A program made the translations under genes and the position numbers. Below are positions 40,981 to 54,200 of a DNA stretch of 64,000 nt, in pieces; position 1 is the first letter of the stretch; the number at the start of each line of letters is the position of its first letter. The notes under the pieces were generated by a model. It worked only from the letters and a program-made list of their open reading frames with translations. It was not told the DNA's origin and did not search any database. Source of the DNA: Malus domestica (lineage: Eukaryota; Streptophyta; Magnoliopsida; Rosales; Rosaceae); the NCBI RefSeq assembly GCF_042453785.1, contig NC_091667.1:34464001-34528000 (forward strand), written 5' to 3'.

Positions 40981-43849
40981 TCATACGCTAACAGCAGCTA
41001 TCTCCTCGTCGCCGTAGTCTTGCCCAGCCCACTTCTTCATCCGGTCCGTTGTTTGTTCAACCTGCCACGAAAAGTTACGATTTAGCATAAGCGTTTGTGC
41101 AAGAAGTGTTGTTATTAGAAACACGTCAAACTTTGTATTAAGAATTCAGGTGCTTTTCTAAAAAAACACTTCTACAATCCAGAAGTGTTAGGGAAGCGCT
41201 TTTAAACCCTTACGAAAGCAGTCTCAAAACAAGCACTTGATAGAGAATTTAACTTACCTCCTTGTTCCAGTTGGTTCTGTAAAGTACAATCATAAGCAGC
41301 AAGGTTTGAAGAGCAGTCCCGCATATCATGCCTCCCCAAATTCCCTACAATGGTGAAGAAATTTTGGGACTATGATTGTCGAAGACATTCGAGGAAAGGA
41401 AAAAACCGAGCTAGCCAGGCATCGAATCATATAGTAGTGGAACTGAAACCAAAATGATTTACCTTCACTCCCCATTTTGCTACATAGCCAAGAAGGATAC
41501 CGAGCGGGAGCCCGATAATGTAGTAACAACCCAAGTTTACATAAGCCACCAGTCCCTGCCATCCGCCTCCGATAGCAACACCTGAAGCATGAACCCAGAA
41601 CAAAAAGTTACAAGGGGACGGGGTCAGAGATGGAGTGGAAGTTACGTGGTTATCAAACGAGTCCTAAGTAACTCGATTGTTACCTGAAATAACTGGTTGG
41701 ACGCTATTGAGAAGCATAGTCACTCCGAGAAGAATTGCTAGATTGGAAACTGAATGTTGCAATTCCTCGTTGTTTGTGTACAGGACAGAAAAGTAGTCTT
41801 TGGTTATCAAGATCACAACCATGCAAACGATTCCGATGAGCAGAGACTGACCAACCGTCACGTAGACTGAATATTTAGCTGCTCTTGGACGTGCCAATCC
41901 AAGTTCGTTGGAGACCCGAACACTGAAAACGCGTGAGACACAAATTAAAATCAGGTCTAGAACATCTTTAACTAATGCCTCAAATTGTTTCTTGCGTTAC
42001 AAGATTGCACATATGAATCTTGGGCACTTACCTTATAGCAGCATTGATTCCAATGAACAGCATTGCTTCCAAACCGTTGAAATTTAAGCTGAAACATCAA
42101 TTGGTCGAGTAAACAAACTGAGTAAAGTATCGGAATTCGAGTACAGAAACGAACGAAAATCACTGTAAGAAAAAATGAGGGGGAGTTATGGCCTTACCAA
42201 ATAGCGAGCGAGTCAATAGAAAGTACGGCATTACTAAGGTGGCCTGTAGCAAGGATAAGAGTCATCATATACCAAATCTCCAGGCAAAGCATCACGGCGG
42301 ACTCAAGTGAAAGCCGGACAAACGCCCATATGTCTTTGAACGCCAACCACGAAAACCCTGTCCACCCTTCCTTGCACCATTTCATTATGTAAATATTTTG
42401 AGCAATCACAATTACCCAACCTGTGATGCCAAATGCAATGCCTGCACCATATATACCCCAATCGAACACGTAAATGAAGAGAGAAAGCATTCCAATTTGT
42501 ACAAGAAGCGAGATAAATCCAATCCACGCAAGCACGAGAACTTTGCTTTGAGCCTGAAGGAACTTCTGGGCAGGGAAGTTGAAGGCAAGGGAGAACAACT
42601 GCGGTATGCAATATATGGTGAATGTTCCAGCAAGATTAGCCACGTCATCATCCTGCCCGAGAAGCTTCAAAATCGGGGCGGAGAAGATATAGATTGGCGT
42701 GAGGATAACACAGCTGGTGAACAGAATGATCCATGATCTTTGCATGTAAACGCCGAGCATGTTAACGTGTCCGGCTCCGAAAGCTTGGCCACAAAGCGTC
42801 TCTAACGCACTCCCCATGCCAAGCTACAAATTTTTGTACATAATATGCATTAGCTCCTTTAGTTGAATTTAATCATGCTGTGTGAACATATTTTCATTTT
42901 GCAATTACATTTGATGGATGACGAAGCTTTTTATCAGAGTACTGATTTTTACACCCTCGTTTTCTCGTTTTGCACTTCTGTTTTTGTTTGTGTCTCTCGA
43001 GCAGTAATAATAATAGTAAAAAACAAAAGTGGGCTTTTACCATTTTGTGCAAATTCATTTTGGGCTAACTACATTTACACACTTAAAGTTTGAAATGGTT
43101 TTCAAATGGACTATTATGAGGTTTCAATTTTTTGAAATGGTATCCCAAAGTTTTGTCATTTTATTAATTTACATATTTTGTCTATTTAAATCAATGTGGG
43201 AAAGGACGTAATTTTGACTTTTTACCTCTTTCTTTTCTTGTTTGAGGGAAATGAACAAGATTAACCCTTTAATTAAATTAAAATAGTAAATAATAATTTA
43301 ATTAGATTTTATAATTATTTAGATATAAGCCATTGAATTAGATTTTTTTAAAGAAACTGATTTATCCAGTTCTGTGTCATATATCTTCCTCTCGATCTCA
43401 ATATCACGCACACAATTTTCATCTTTTCCTAGATTTTCTCAAGTATGAAACAAAGTATGAAATATCCAAATTTAAACAAGAAACACTGATAAAATATATA
43501 TAGATATTTGGTAAAAAAATAAAAAATATATATAGATATATCTGAATAACTTTGAGCAGTGGTACCTAACACTTAGAAAAGAAGAAAAGCAATGCAGAAG
43601 AATATAAAAGAAACAAAGTATGAAATATCCAAATTTAAACAAGATACACCGATAAAATATATATAGATATTTGGTAATATATATATATATATATATATAT
43701 TAAATAACTTTGAGCAGTGGTACCTAACACTTAAGAAAAGAAGAAAAGCAATGCAAAAGAATATAAAAGCAAAAAATACAAAGTAAAATTAAACACAAAA
43801 AAACGCAAAGTTAGAAATCTGAATCAGAAACACTACAAATATAAATGTG

Positions 43850-43886
<37 letters not shown>

Positions 43887-44721
43887 TGAATAAAGATCTA
43901 TACTTTAAGCAAGTGTTTAAAATATCCATGAAATTGTGAAAAATTAAGGATCTAAGTTCACTTATATTAGAAGGATATAGGAAAAACAATGAGTATTTAC
44001 CAATATTTACCAATATTTACCGATTCATCACAAAAAATTTGCAAACTTTTGAATTTTTATAAGAAATTTCTCTCTAATTTCGACTAAATTTAAATGAGTT
44101 GATACACTCATCTCATTATATATTTTCATAATTTCCTTCGAATGCAACTAATATTAATATGTATCCAACGATATTTTCAGAAATTTACGTATTGATATTT
44201 TCACTCATATTTTAAACCATGCTTTAAACACATAAAAAGACGCGACTTCCATGTTTTGAAATGCGAAACAATGAATGCAGACGCGAGTTAGTCTGATTCC
44301 GTATCGGAATCCTACGTCTGAATTTGAATGTCCCTTCCCGTAAATTAAATCATTTAAAATCGAATACCGCATTTTAAAACTAATGAAATGTAAATGAAAG
44401 CTGAAAATTATGAAAGGAAATTACCATGAAGCCGAATGAGAAGGTGCAGATGACGGAGAGAGAGATGGAAACGGCGGAGAGCTGGAGGTTTCCGAGATGG
44501 CCGACAAACATGGTGGTAGCTGTGTTGTTGCCAAAGTTGCAGATGATAGTGAAGGCGATGGGCCCAGCAATTTTCCACAGCTTCTTGGTTTCATTCCACG
44601 CCACCGACCGGGCATCCCTGAAGTTCCTCACCGGCTCGTAGTCATGGAACTCGCCGCCGTTCACTGCGTGAAGCAGTGGCACTGGCGTCACCATTTGAGT
44701 CTGTAGTTGTTGCAGGGACAC
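40981..44721 (-). CDS. MATE efflux transporter (DETOXIFICATION, DTX27/29-like), gene 1
   Basis: Seven exons on the minus strand: 44,721-44,425; 42,823-42,198; 42,088-42,032; 41,922-41,684; 41,581-41,463; 41,344-41,258; 41,061-40,981. All are GT-AG and total 501 residues, the normal size. Twelve hydrophobic segments are expected. Family marks are [110 protein letters not shown] and the C-terminal VEQTTDRMKKW. MATE proteins are cation-coupled antiporters that move flavonoids, alkaloids, hormones or xenobiotics across plasma or vacuolar membranes. The clade comes from sequence memory and the substrate is unknown. The 1.6-kb first intron holds a 160-bp tandem duplication and AT repeats. It is the left member of a three-gene tandem cluster. 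Confidence 0.94.
43448..43771. repeat. Tandem duplication (~162 bp x2) with AT microsatellite
   Basis: 43,448-43,610 and 43,611-43,771 are direct copies. Both begin AAACAAAGTATGAAATATCC and end with AAGCAATGCA(G/A)AAGAATATA. They differ mainly in the AT tract, which has expanded in the second copy (~43,676-43,702). Another AT run is at ~43,853-43,880. All lie in intron 1 of MATE gene 1. Confidence 0.9.
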
Positions 44722-44843
44722 GTGTACGGACCCGACGAAACTGGAGGTCGCTGCCTACCGGAGAAGATGGTGGCTTTGGGTGTTTGGTTTGGTTTAGGTT
44801 TGGTAGTGGAAAATGGAAATGCAAAGTGTTGGGGTTTCTGCGT

Positions 44844-44851
44844 TACTTATA
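44844..44851 (-). promoter_or_regulatory. TATA-like box of MATE gene 1
   Basis: TATAAGTA on the minus strand ~125 bp upstream of the start codon at 44,721. Reasonable core-promoter position; no other element was identified. Confidence 0.4.
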
Positions 44852-45192
44852 TTGCTTTGCTGCATGCTCTTCATATTGCTTTGCTTTTACTTTTCAAAAC
44901 AAACTTCCTTTGTGACAAAGAGTTCAAGGAGACTTGAAGAGTCTCATTCTCAGAGAATCTCGTTGGAATTTCACTTCTTGTTATCTTTACAAAATTACAA
45001 GTATGATATTTGGATTACTGTCAACAAATTGATAAATAACCACCAGATAAGGATACATACAATTATCCAGTAACTAAAAAATAAATTTAGAATTGAAATT
45101 ATATTAACTAAAAATGATATGTAACTTAAATAAATTGAAAAATAACAACGTGTCAAGTGTGCAGCAAAAAATAATTAAGAAAATTATGGAGG

Positions 45193-45695
45193 TGACACGT
45201 GGATTTTTGTGTGAAAATAACAAAATTACCCTTGAGACACATCGGGATTTCCACGTGCATGCAACGGACAATAATGACTCAATCAAGGAAGAGTCAAAGG
45301 TGATGAAAATGATATTTATTCAAATCCCTTTCATCATTCCTCATCAAATCCTTATTCAAAATGTAACTCTCAAATTTTCTATTTAAATTAGGATTAATTG
45401 CAAGATATTATTTCACATAATATCTGGCAATTATTCACCTAATTACACCATATATGGCTGGCCACTATTCTCCAAATAGGGCCGGCCACTCTTCGATAAA
45501 TAGCCTTATTATTCCTCTAAAAAGCTGAGTCATTTACTACCCATAAACTCTTAAACACATTCTTTTCAAAATTCTAAATTTGAGCATTGGAGATTCTTCG
45601 GCCAAAGCCCCCTATTCATCATGGGATCGTAGGATCGTGGGCGTGTGAGGCTTTTGGCCTTAATCTTAAATGTTATTATTTTGCAAGTACATTTT
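45193..45695 (+). mobile_element. Possible solo LTR
   Basis: Sequence from TGACACGTGG to TTTTTGTCA starts TG and ends CA. It carries a TATA-like CGATAAATAGCC near 45,500 and a downstream CATTGGAGATTCTTCGGCCA/AAGCCCCC region typical of plant LTR R/U5. No second LTR is found in the window, and I cannot show a 5-bp target duplication, so this is a weak call. 45,700-48,236 contains no gene apart from the MITE and microsatellite listed. Confidence 0.4.
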
Positions 45696-45999
45696 TGTCA
45701 AATGAGAAGGACGGCGAAAATTTACATCTACATCAAGCACATAAAAAATGAATAAGAATGTGTGTAAAGTAAAAGTGAGTCTTTTTTCGGCGTAAAATTC
45801 AAGTTGAGAAATCCATTCATGCAACATTTCCTCATAAAATAAAGAGGAAATTTAATCAAATTAATTAGCTACCTAATGCTTGGTCAAGTCTCCTTATCAT
45901 GTCATAAGTCATCGGTGCTTCATTGTCCACTAATGTCTCCTCTAGAAAAATTATATACATGACACGATCAACGTACGTCGATGACTCTATAATATATAC

Positions 46000-46004
<5 letters not shown>

Positions 46005-46041
<37 letters not shown>
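46005..46041. repeat. (TA)n microsatellite
   Basis: TATACA units pass into a pure TA run of about 28 bp. Confidence 0.9.
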
Positions 46042-46044
<3 letters not shown>

Positions 46045-46077
46045 TAAAATACTACTTGCCTATAAAGGGGGAAAAAA

Positions 46078-46402
46078 GTTTTTTAGTCAACATGATTCTT
46101 GATTGACGTAACTACTCATTTTGATTTCTGAAATTTAAAATCAATAGAAGTAATGCATGAAATTGTCCACGTCAATTATTTTGGTCATTTTATGAAAAAT
46201 TTCTATTATATTAAATCTATTATATTAAAGAAACCACCAGTTTAAGTAGAATGATTGATTTGAAAAAAATACTCTCAATTTAAGGTAGACTTTTCACGAA
46301 AAAATCAAAATGGTTGACGATGGATATCTCGGGATTACTTCTTCGATTTTAAATCTCAATGATGAGTTATGTCAATTTCAAAGACCATTTTAACTAAAAA
46401 GC
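46078..46402. mobile_element. Long-TIR foldback MITE, ~325 bp
   Basis: The left arm GTTTTTTAGTCAACATG and the right arm's inverse GGCTTTTTAGTTAAAATGG pair along ~120 bp. Both arms contain ATTTTGATT and TTTAAAATC(A/G)A. It is structurally similar to 28,127-28,472 and probably a diverged member of that family. Confidence 0.65.
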
Positions 46403-48236
46403 CAAGGAAAAAAAATGGATATATGTTGCTAGATGCTAGTTTTAATTCTTAATCATTCCTTATTATCAAGAGTGAATCCTACATCACAAAAAAGAAAGAA
46501 ATTGTATGTGCCTATAACTAATTAGGCTACTCTTTGTATTATTTATTAATTTTATGGTAGAACATCAAATTTCTTCACTTATTAATTAATTTGTATCAAT
46601 TACACCAATCCATTGTTTAGCAAAGTTTTTTTTTAGGTCGAAATTGTTTAGCGAAGTTGGTGGTGCGATAGTGTGGGATGAAATTCTGCTTGATCTTATC
46701 CAGGACGTTATCTTTTATAATTATATTTGTGTTTGAATTTCAGTTTCTAATATGGTCTTTACATCAAAATATAGAGTATTTTAACTGATAGATAAGCTTA
46801 ACCGTTCCTTATGAATTTGAACATCGGCGGAGCCATATGGAGGCCACAATAGGCCATATGACTCATCCTGAATTTCACCCGCTTCTGTATATTGTGCGCT
46901 AGTTTGTACAATAAAGAGTATATAGTCTAGTCGTTGAAATGGTTTACATATTTTAGCGAGTCACAAGTTTGAGACTTGCTTATCCCAACAATCTTCTGAT
47001 TTTCTCCTATGGCAGCGACTCATTCTTTCGGAAAAAGAATGAAAATGCCTATGGACAGAAGATATTATTTGTTCTTCCACTTTTTCATATTTACTTTTAT
47101 TGCAAACGATATTATGATGTATTTTACTCTATATTAAGAGAGAAGAGAATTGTTTGAATTTGAAGCACAGCGAATTGAAGAGAAAATTTACATGCACCAT
47201 AGCAATCTACAAGTTGCTTACGTCTTTGATCATCAGAAACGTTGTTTTAAAGTTTTGAGCTGAACAACTTGAGAATTCTTGTCCCTGAAGGCTAATATTA
47301 ATGGACGATTTTATTCCACAAAACAAATAAATGGATGGTTTTTTTTTATTAAAAATTAGGAATATTGTTATTACAACGTCCTACGTGCGAAGAACAAAAA
47401 GCATCAGTAACTTTTCTTTAGGAGGAAATCGAACATCATCACTTCAAATTTACGAGTAGATAAAATGAACTACTAAAACTATAAACTGCTTACTGCTAAG
47501 AATAAAATGATAAAATAGAACTCTGAAAATCACCCTACATATGTTATTTTCTCATCCTCGAGCCAGAAACCCTACACAAATTCAATTCAGGCGCATACAT
47601 GGGTTGTAATATTGTTGTGATTAGGGGGCAACAGGTGTTAGAAGATCTAAGGATTAGTTCAACTGCTAATTATATTGAAGCTTTTTGGTTAAGATCTCAC
47701 ACCCATTGTTATGTAGATGCAACTAAGTTATAAATTTGATTAGTAGTGGCTCGTTAAACCGCCTCTAGAATGTTACCAAAAACTCAAAAAGCTTAAAACC
47801 AGAGCAAAACCTACACAATATCCTTGCTAGTACGAGGCGGAAACATGATGCAACAAGATTTTGTTACTGTGGGAAAGTTGATAGTTTCTCGTTGTATTGG
47901 TAACCGCATAAGGTCTTCAAGGTGAACGAGTTGTGGTCAATGTAAGCGGAGGAGTCGGATAAACGATAAACTTGTAACCTAGAGAAAAAGGATTGAGTTT
48001 GAGAAATGGAGAAGAAGATCCCATCAGCTCGGAACCTGTTGGCCGTCTCATTGTGACCTTTTCGTTCTTTTTGGTCGGAATAGATGATTGAGTAGCGGAG
48101 ACAGAACGCCTCAACTTTGACGACAATAAGAATTCAATGTTGCGGAAGTACATAAAACATTGGCACATAAAGCCTCACATTACCCAAATAGACAGATACA
48201 AATGCATGAGTTTTCTCTAATTTCATGATATATTTA
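46403..48236. other. Intergenic, no gene supported
   Basis: Around 46,870-46,975, GTCTAGTCGTTGAAATGG and GTCACAAGTTTGAGACTTGC resemble a degraded tRNA-derived A/B-box unit. An 83-codon minus frame at 47,917-48,168 lies just beyond the last MATE 2 exon and has no domain; it is probably 3' UTR or chance. Confidence 0.45.
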
Positions 48237-51200
48237 TCAGCTACATATCTCGTCAGTTATTGTTTCTTTGCTTCTCCACTTCTTTATGCGCTTTGTTGTT
48301 TGCTCCACCTGCATTATAAACAAGAATTTCAATCACGAATCCGAATTATTTTAGTCGGTTAGGGTAGTGTGTTAGTCTCGTTGCACTCTGGTTTGTATCC
48401 ACAACAACAACAACAACAACAACAAAGCCTTTTCCCACTAAGTGGGGTTGGCTATATGAATCCTAGAACGCCATTGCGCTCGGTTTTGTGTCATGCCCTC
48501 CGTTAGATCCAAGTACTCTAAGTCTTTTCTTAGAGTCTCTTCCAAAGTTTTCCTAGGTCTTCCTCTACCCCTTCGGCCCTGAACCTCTGTCCCGTAGTCA
48601 CATCTTCGAACCGGAGCGTCAGTCGGCCTTCTTTGCACATGTCCAAATCACCAGGGCCGATTTTCTCTCATCTTTCCTACAATTTCGGCTACTCCTACTT
48701 TACCTCGGATATCCTCATTCCCAATCTTATCCTTTCTCGTGTGCCCACACATCCCACGAAGCATCCTCATCTCCGCTACACCCATTTTGTGTACGTGTTG
48801 ATGCTTCACCACCCAACATTCTCTGCCATACAACATCGCTGGCCTTATTGCCGTCCTATAAAATTTTCCCTTGAGCTTCAGTGGCCTACGACGGTCACAC
48901 AACACGCCGGATGCACTCTTTCCATCCAGCTCGTATTCTATGGTTGAGATCTCCATCTAATTCTCCGTTCTCTTGCAAGATAGATCCTAGGTAACGAAAA
49001 CGGTCGCTTTTTTGTGATCTTCGCTAGATTGCTCCGGTCATTAGTGTGGATAAGTATATAAATGGATAGAGATAGGAAAGCAAACACAAGATGTACGTGG
49101 TTCACCCAGATTGGCTACGCCCACGGAATAGAAGAGTTCTCATTAATTGTGAAGGGTTTACACAAGTACATAGGTTCAAGCTCTCCTTTAGTGAGTACGA
49201 GTGAATGATTTAGTACAAATGACATTAGGAAATATTGTGGGATAATGATCTCGTAATCACGAAACTTCTAAGTATCGGAGTGTGGTGTCGTCTTGACTTG
49301 CCTTATCTGTCTCATAGGTAGATGTGGCATCTTCTCTGGAAGTACTCTTCCTCCATCCAGGGGTGGTATCTTTAACTGGTGGAGATGCACAAGGTAATGT
49401 ATCAATTTCACTTGAAGCTTACTTGTAGTTTCAGGCTTGGTCAAGCGCGATACAAACCATGTAGTAGGAGTCCCCCAAGTCGCCGAGCTAGGGGGTCTGC
49501 TGAAAGAGGTGACAGACAAGGTAAGCAATCAGAGCTCCGACTGATTGTTCACCTTCTCCCCATCTTGCAGCAGCATGAAGGATAAAGAGAAGAAAAATGA
49601 GAAGAGATGATATGAGATACTTTTGCTTTTGAAGAAGTAACTTTCCACAGGCTTATTCTTGAACTGAGCTGGAGGGTTTTCTGGTTTCCTCCAGAGTATA
49701 AGGCCGACTGAAGAATTTGAGGGTCAAAACAAGTCCATCAAATCTAGAGTACGTTCCACCCTGCTGATATGGGATACTTTTGCTTTTGACAGAGTAATGG
49801 ATGTATCGGCACGTGTGCTGTTACGCTTGTCTCCACATGCTTCCTTGTATCCTTCGCACTTGCCCTATCTGTTCCTCAAGCAGATGCGGAATCTTCCCTG
49901 GAAACATAAGATGATGAAGATGAGTACTCGAGAGCAATGCCAGGTAGGTAATCAGGTAAGGGATTCCAGGCGGTCAGTTCCTGGCTGGAAGCTTGATTCC
50001 AAGTACTGACTGATTGCTCTCTTTCTCCTTGTCTTGCAGGTAAAAACAAGGCCAAAAGAAAAAACAGGGAAAAAGCATGATATGGGATACTCTTGCTTTT
50101 AACCCTGATGATATGAGATATTCTTGCTCTAGTATAGCTTGTTTGCAGAGGTATTATCGGGGGGAAAGAAAGCTGAATATTTCGAAAGGCTTTGTTGGGA
50201 GTGCCCTCTCAGATATGATGAAGGGTTGAGCATTTTTGCAGGTCTGCCTGTCCGTTGGGGATGGAGGTCGACATATATAGGAGTCTCCCTAACAACAAGT
50301 AGTAATGCTATTCCTTTACCCTGCTTGGTCATAGCACGGTAGTGGGAGCTGCCAGTTTCACATGTTTTAACTCTGTCAGAGCACTTTGAAAAAGTGGTCT
50401 GTGGTATCTGGCTCTCGAGATTCGGAGAACGATGCCTCTTCGATTTTTGAGAAAGCAATCATGCTGGGGGTCTGACTCTCGAGATTCGGAGAGCAGTGTC
50501 TCTTCGATTTTTGAGGAAGTAATCATGTTGGGAGTCTGGCTCTCGAGATTCGGAAGGCGATGCCTCTTCGATTTTGGAGCAAGCAATCTTGTTGGGAGTG
50601 TTGTCTCGAATGTGAGTAAAGGTTGGACATGTTTGCTAGTCTACCTTGCCACGAAGCACAAAGGTTGACACACAGGGACTTTCCAATTATCCAGCAATGG
50701 TACTGTTCCTTTACCCTCTCTTCGATTTTGAGAAAGTAGTCATGTTGGGAGTCTGGCTCTCGAGATTCGGAAGACGGTGCCTCTTCGATTTTGGAGCAAG
50801 CAATCTTGTTGGGACTGTTTTCTCGAATGTGAGTAAAGGTTGGGCATGTTTGCTAGTCTACCTTGCCACGAAGCACAGAGGTTGACACACAGGGACTTTC
50901 CAATTATCCAGCAGTGGTACTGTTCCTTTACCCTTGTGGGTAATAATATGGTAGCTAGACCTTCAAAATTTATGTGTCTAAACTTTGTTAGTGCTGTTTC
51001 TTTGCTATTCTTTTACCTTTCTTGGTCAGAGCGATGTAGTGGGAGCTGCAAGCTTCACGTGCTCAACTTTGGCAGAGAACTTTGGCAAAGTGATCTGTGG
51101 TACCCATGAGTTATTGTTGCGTGTGGGAAGTGGGTGATTGAACAGTAAGATTCATGTGCTTTCTACTTCACCAGAAGTCTTCGACAAAATGCCCATAATT

Positions 51201-54200
51201 TCTGCAAAGCTGAGTGTGCGTGTGACAGGTGCTGACAAGGCTAGAAAAGTAGGTGCCTCTTCGATTTCTGAGATCGGCCCTCGTGGTCTCTGAGCAGCCC
51301 AGCTTTTGAGAAAGCGAGCGCCTCTTCGATTGATTCGGAGAACGGTGCCTCACCGATTTTTGAGAAAGCAATCATGCTGGGGGTCTGGCTCTCGAGATTC
51401 GGGGAGCAGTGTCTCTTCGATTTTTGAGAAAGTAATCATGTTGGGAGAGTGGCTCTCGAGATTCGGAGGGTGGTGCCTCTTCGATTTTGGAGCAAGCAAT
51501 CTTGTTGGGAGTGTTTTCTCGAATGTGAGTAAAGGTTGGGCATGTTTGCTAGTCTACCTTGCCACGAAGCACAGAGGTTGACACACAGGGACTTTCCAAT
51601 TATCCAGCAATGGTACTGTTCCTTTACCCGCTCTTCGATTTTTAAGAAAGTAGTCATGTTAGGAGTCTGGCTCTTTAGATTCGGAGGACGGTGCCTCTTC
51701 GATTTTGGAGCAAGCAATCTTATTGGGAGTGTTTTCTCGAATGTGAGTAAAGGTTGGGCATGTTTGCTAGTCTACCTTGCCACGAAGCACAGAGGTTGAC
51801 ATACATGGACTTTCCAATTATCCAGCAGTGGTACTGTTCCTTTACCCTTGTGGGTAATAATATGGTAGCTAGACCTTCAAAATTTATGGGTCTAAACTTT
51901 GTTAGTGCTGTTTCTTTGCTATTCTTTTACCCTTCTTGGTCAGAGCGATGTAGTGGGAGCTGCAAGCTTCACGTGCTCAACTTTGGCAGAGAACTTTGGC
52001 AAAGTTATCTGTGGTACCCATGAGCTATTGTTGCGTGTGGGAAGTGGGTGATTGAACAGTAAGATTCATGTGTTTTCTACTTCCCCAGAAGTCTTTGACA
52101 GAATGCCCATAATTTCCGCAAAGCTGAGTGTGCGTGTGACAGGTGCTGACAAGGCTGGAAAAGTAGGTGCCTCTTCGATTTCTGAGATCGGCCCTCGTGG
52201 TCTCTAGGGAGCCCAGCTTTTGAGAAAGCGAGCGCCTCTTCGATTTCTGAGATCGGCCTTCGTGGTCTTTGAGCAGCCCAACTTTTGAGAAAGCAAACGG
52301 CTCTTCGATTTCTGAGATCAACCCTCGTGATCTCTAAGCAGCCCAACTTTTGAGAAAGCAAACGCCTCTTCGATTTCTGAGCAGGCGCCTCTTTGATTTC
52401 TGAAGCTCCGTCGAGTGCAGATTTTTATAGAGGCTGGCATTAAGTTCCAAAGCACACTTGAATCTCCACCAGTAGAAGCTTCATTCTTGCACTTCTAATA
52501 TCTTGATTTGTCCGACCACTTCTCTCTTCAACACCTTTGAAAATGTCTGGCCCCTCCGACCGTCGTTTTGACTTGAACCTTGTTGAAGAGGCAGCCCCGC
52601 CTTCTCCAGACAACATATGGCGCCCATCCTTCGTCTCCCCAACTGGTCCTCTTACTGTTGGGGATTCCGTGATGAAGAATGATATGACCGCTGCAGTGGT
52701 GGCCAGGAACCTTCTCACTCCCAAAGATAACAGACTACTTTCCAAACGGTCTGATGAGTTAGCTGTTAAGGATTCGCTGGCTCTCAGTGTTCAGTGTGCA
52801 GGTTCTGTGTCTAATATGGCCCAACGCCTATTTGCTCGAACCCGCCAAGTTGAATCATTGGCGGCTGAAGTGATGAGTCTCAAACAGGAGATTAGAGGGC
52901 TCAAGCATGAGAATAAACAGTTGCACCGGCTCGCACATGACTATGCTACAAACATGAAGAGGAAGCTTGACCAGATGAAGGAAACTGATGGTCAGGTTTT
53001 ACTTGATCATCAGAGATTTGTGGGTTTGTTCCAAAGGCATTTATTGCCTTCGTCTTCTGGGGCTGTACCGCGTAATGAAGCTCCAAATGATCAACCTCTG
53101 ATGCCTCATCCTCCTAGGGTTCTGTCCAGTACTGAGGCTCCAAATGATCCCCCTCCGGTGCCTTCTCTTTCTGGGGCTCTACCGACTGCTGAGACTTCTC
53201 CTAAGCAACCTTTGTGAAGGCTCCCTCTTGTGTGTTTATTTTGACTCATGTATATGTACATATTTGTAGCTTATCGGGGATATCAATAAATAAGCTTTCC
53301 TTCATTTCAACGTATTGTGTTAAATACACCAAAGCCTTCTTCGCTAAGTTCTTTGAATTTTCTTTTGTTGAAGCTTGTATGTTGAAGCTTTCTGAGTGGA
53401 GCATGTAGGTTGGGGTAGTATTCCCTTAATTTCCCGAGTGAGGAAAACTTCTTGGTTGGAGACTTGGAAAATCCAAGTCACTGAGTGGGATCGGCTATAT
53501 GAATCTTAGAACGCCATTGTGCTCGATCCTGTGTCATGTCCTTCGTTAGATCCAAGTACTCTAAGTCTTTTCTTAGAGTCTCTTCCAAAGTTTTCCTAGG
53601 TCTTCCTCTACCCCTTCGGCCCTGAACCTCTGTCCCATAGTCGCATCTTCTAATCGGAGCGTCAGTAGGCCTTCTTTGCACATGTCCAAACCACCGTAAC
53701 CGATTTTCTCTCATCTTTCCTTCAATTTCGGCTACTCCTACTTTACCCCGGATATCCTCATTCCTAATCTTATCCTTTCTCGTGTGCCCACACATCCAAC
53801 GAAGCATCCTCATCTCTGCTACACCCATTTTGTGTACGTGTTGATGTTTCACCGCCCAACATTCTGTGCCATACAGCATCGCCGGCCTTATTGCCGTCCT
53901 ATAAAATTTTCCCTTGAGCTTCAGTGGCATACGGCGGTCACACAACACGCCGGATGCACTCTTCCACTTCATCCATCCAGCTTGTATTCTATGGTTGAGA
54001 TCTCCATCTAATTCTCCGTTCTTTTGCAAGATAGATCCTAGGTAACGAAAACGGTCGCTCTTTGGTATTTCTTGATCTCCGATCCTCACCCCTAACTCGT
54101 TTTGGCCTCCATTTGCACTGAACTTGCACTCCATATATTCTGTCTTTGATCGGCTTAGGCGAAGACCTTTAGATTCCAACACTTCTCTCCAAAGGTTAAG

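Larger units (their letters stand above)
49011..53473 (+). mobile_element. Non-autonomous retroelement-like unit with tandem array and ORF
   Basis: A ~4.5-kb block lies between the two LINE pieces. It starts in unrelated sequence after the LINE break and has a leader (49,030-50,100). Repeated motifs include TGATATGGGATACT(T/C)TTGCTTTT and CCTTATCTGTCTCATAGGTAG (one base longer than the second copy CCCTATCTGTTCCTCAAG). A tandem array follows (50,370-52,410), then a 226-codon ORF and an AT-rich 3' end. No RT, integrase or transposase is seen, and no LTR pair was found within it. From memory, such units are abundant in apple-type genomes. Boundaries are approximate. Confidence 0.55.

Noticed and set aside
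42398-42736. 112-codon plus-strand ORF
   Set aside because: Antisense to exon 2 of MATE gene 1.
50372-52361. CRISPR-like or gene-family reading of repeated 78-94-codon ORFs
   Set aside because: The period is too long, with no constant-size spacers, and this is a plant genome. The frames are by-products of the tandem array.
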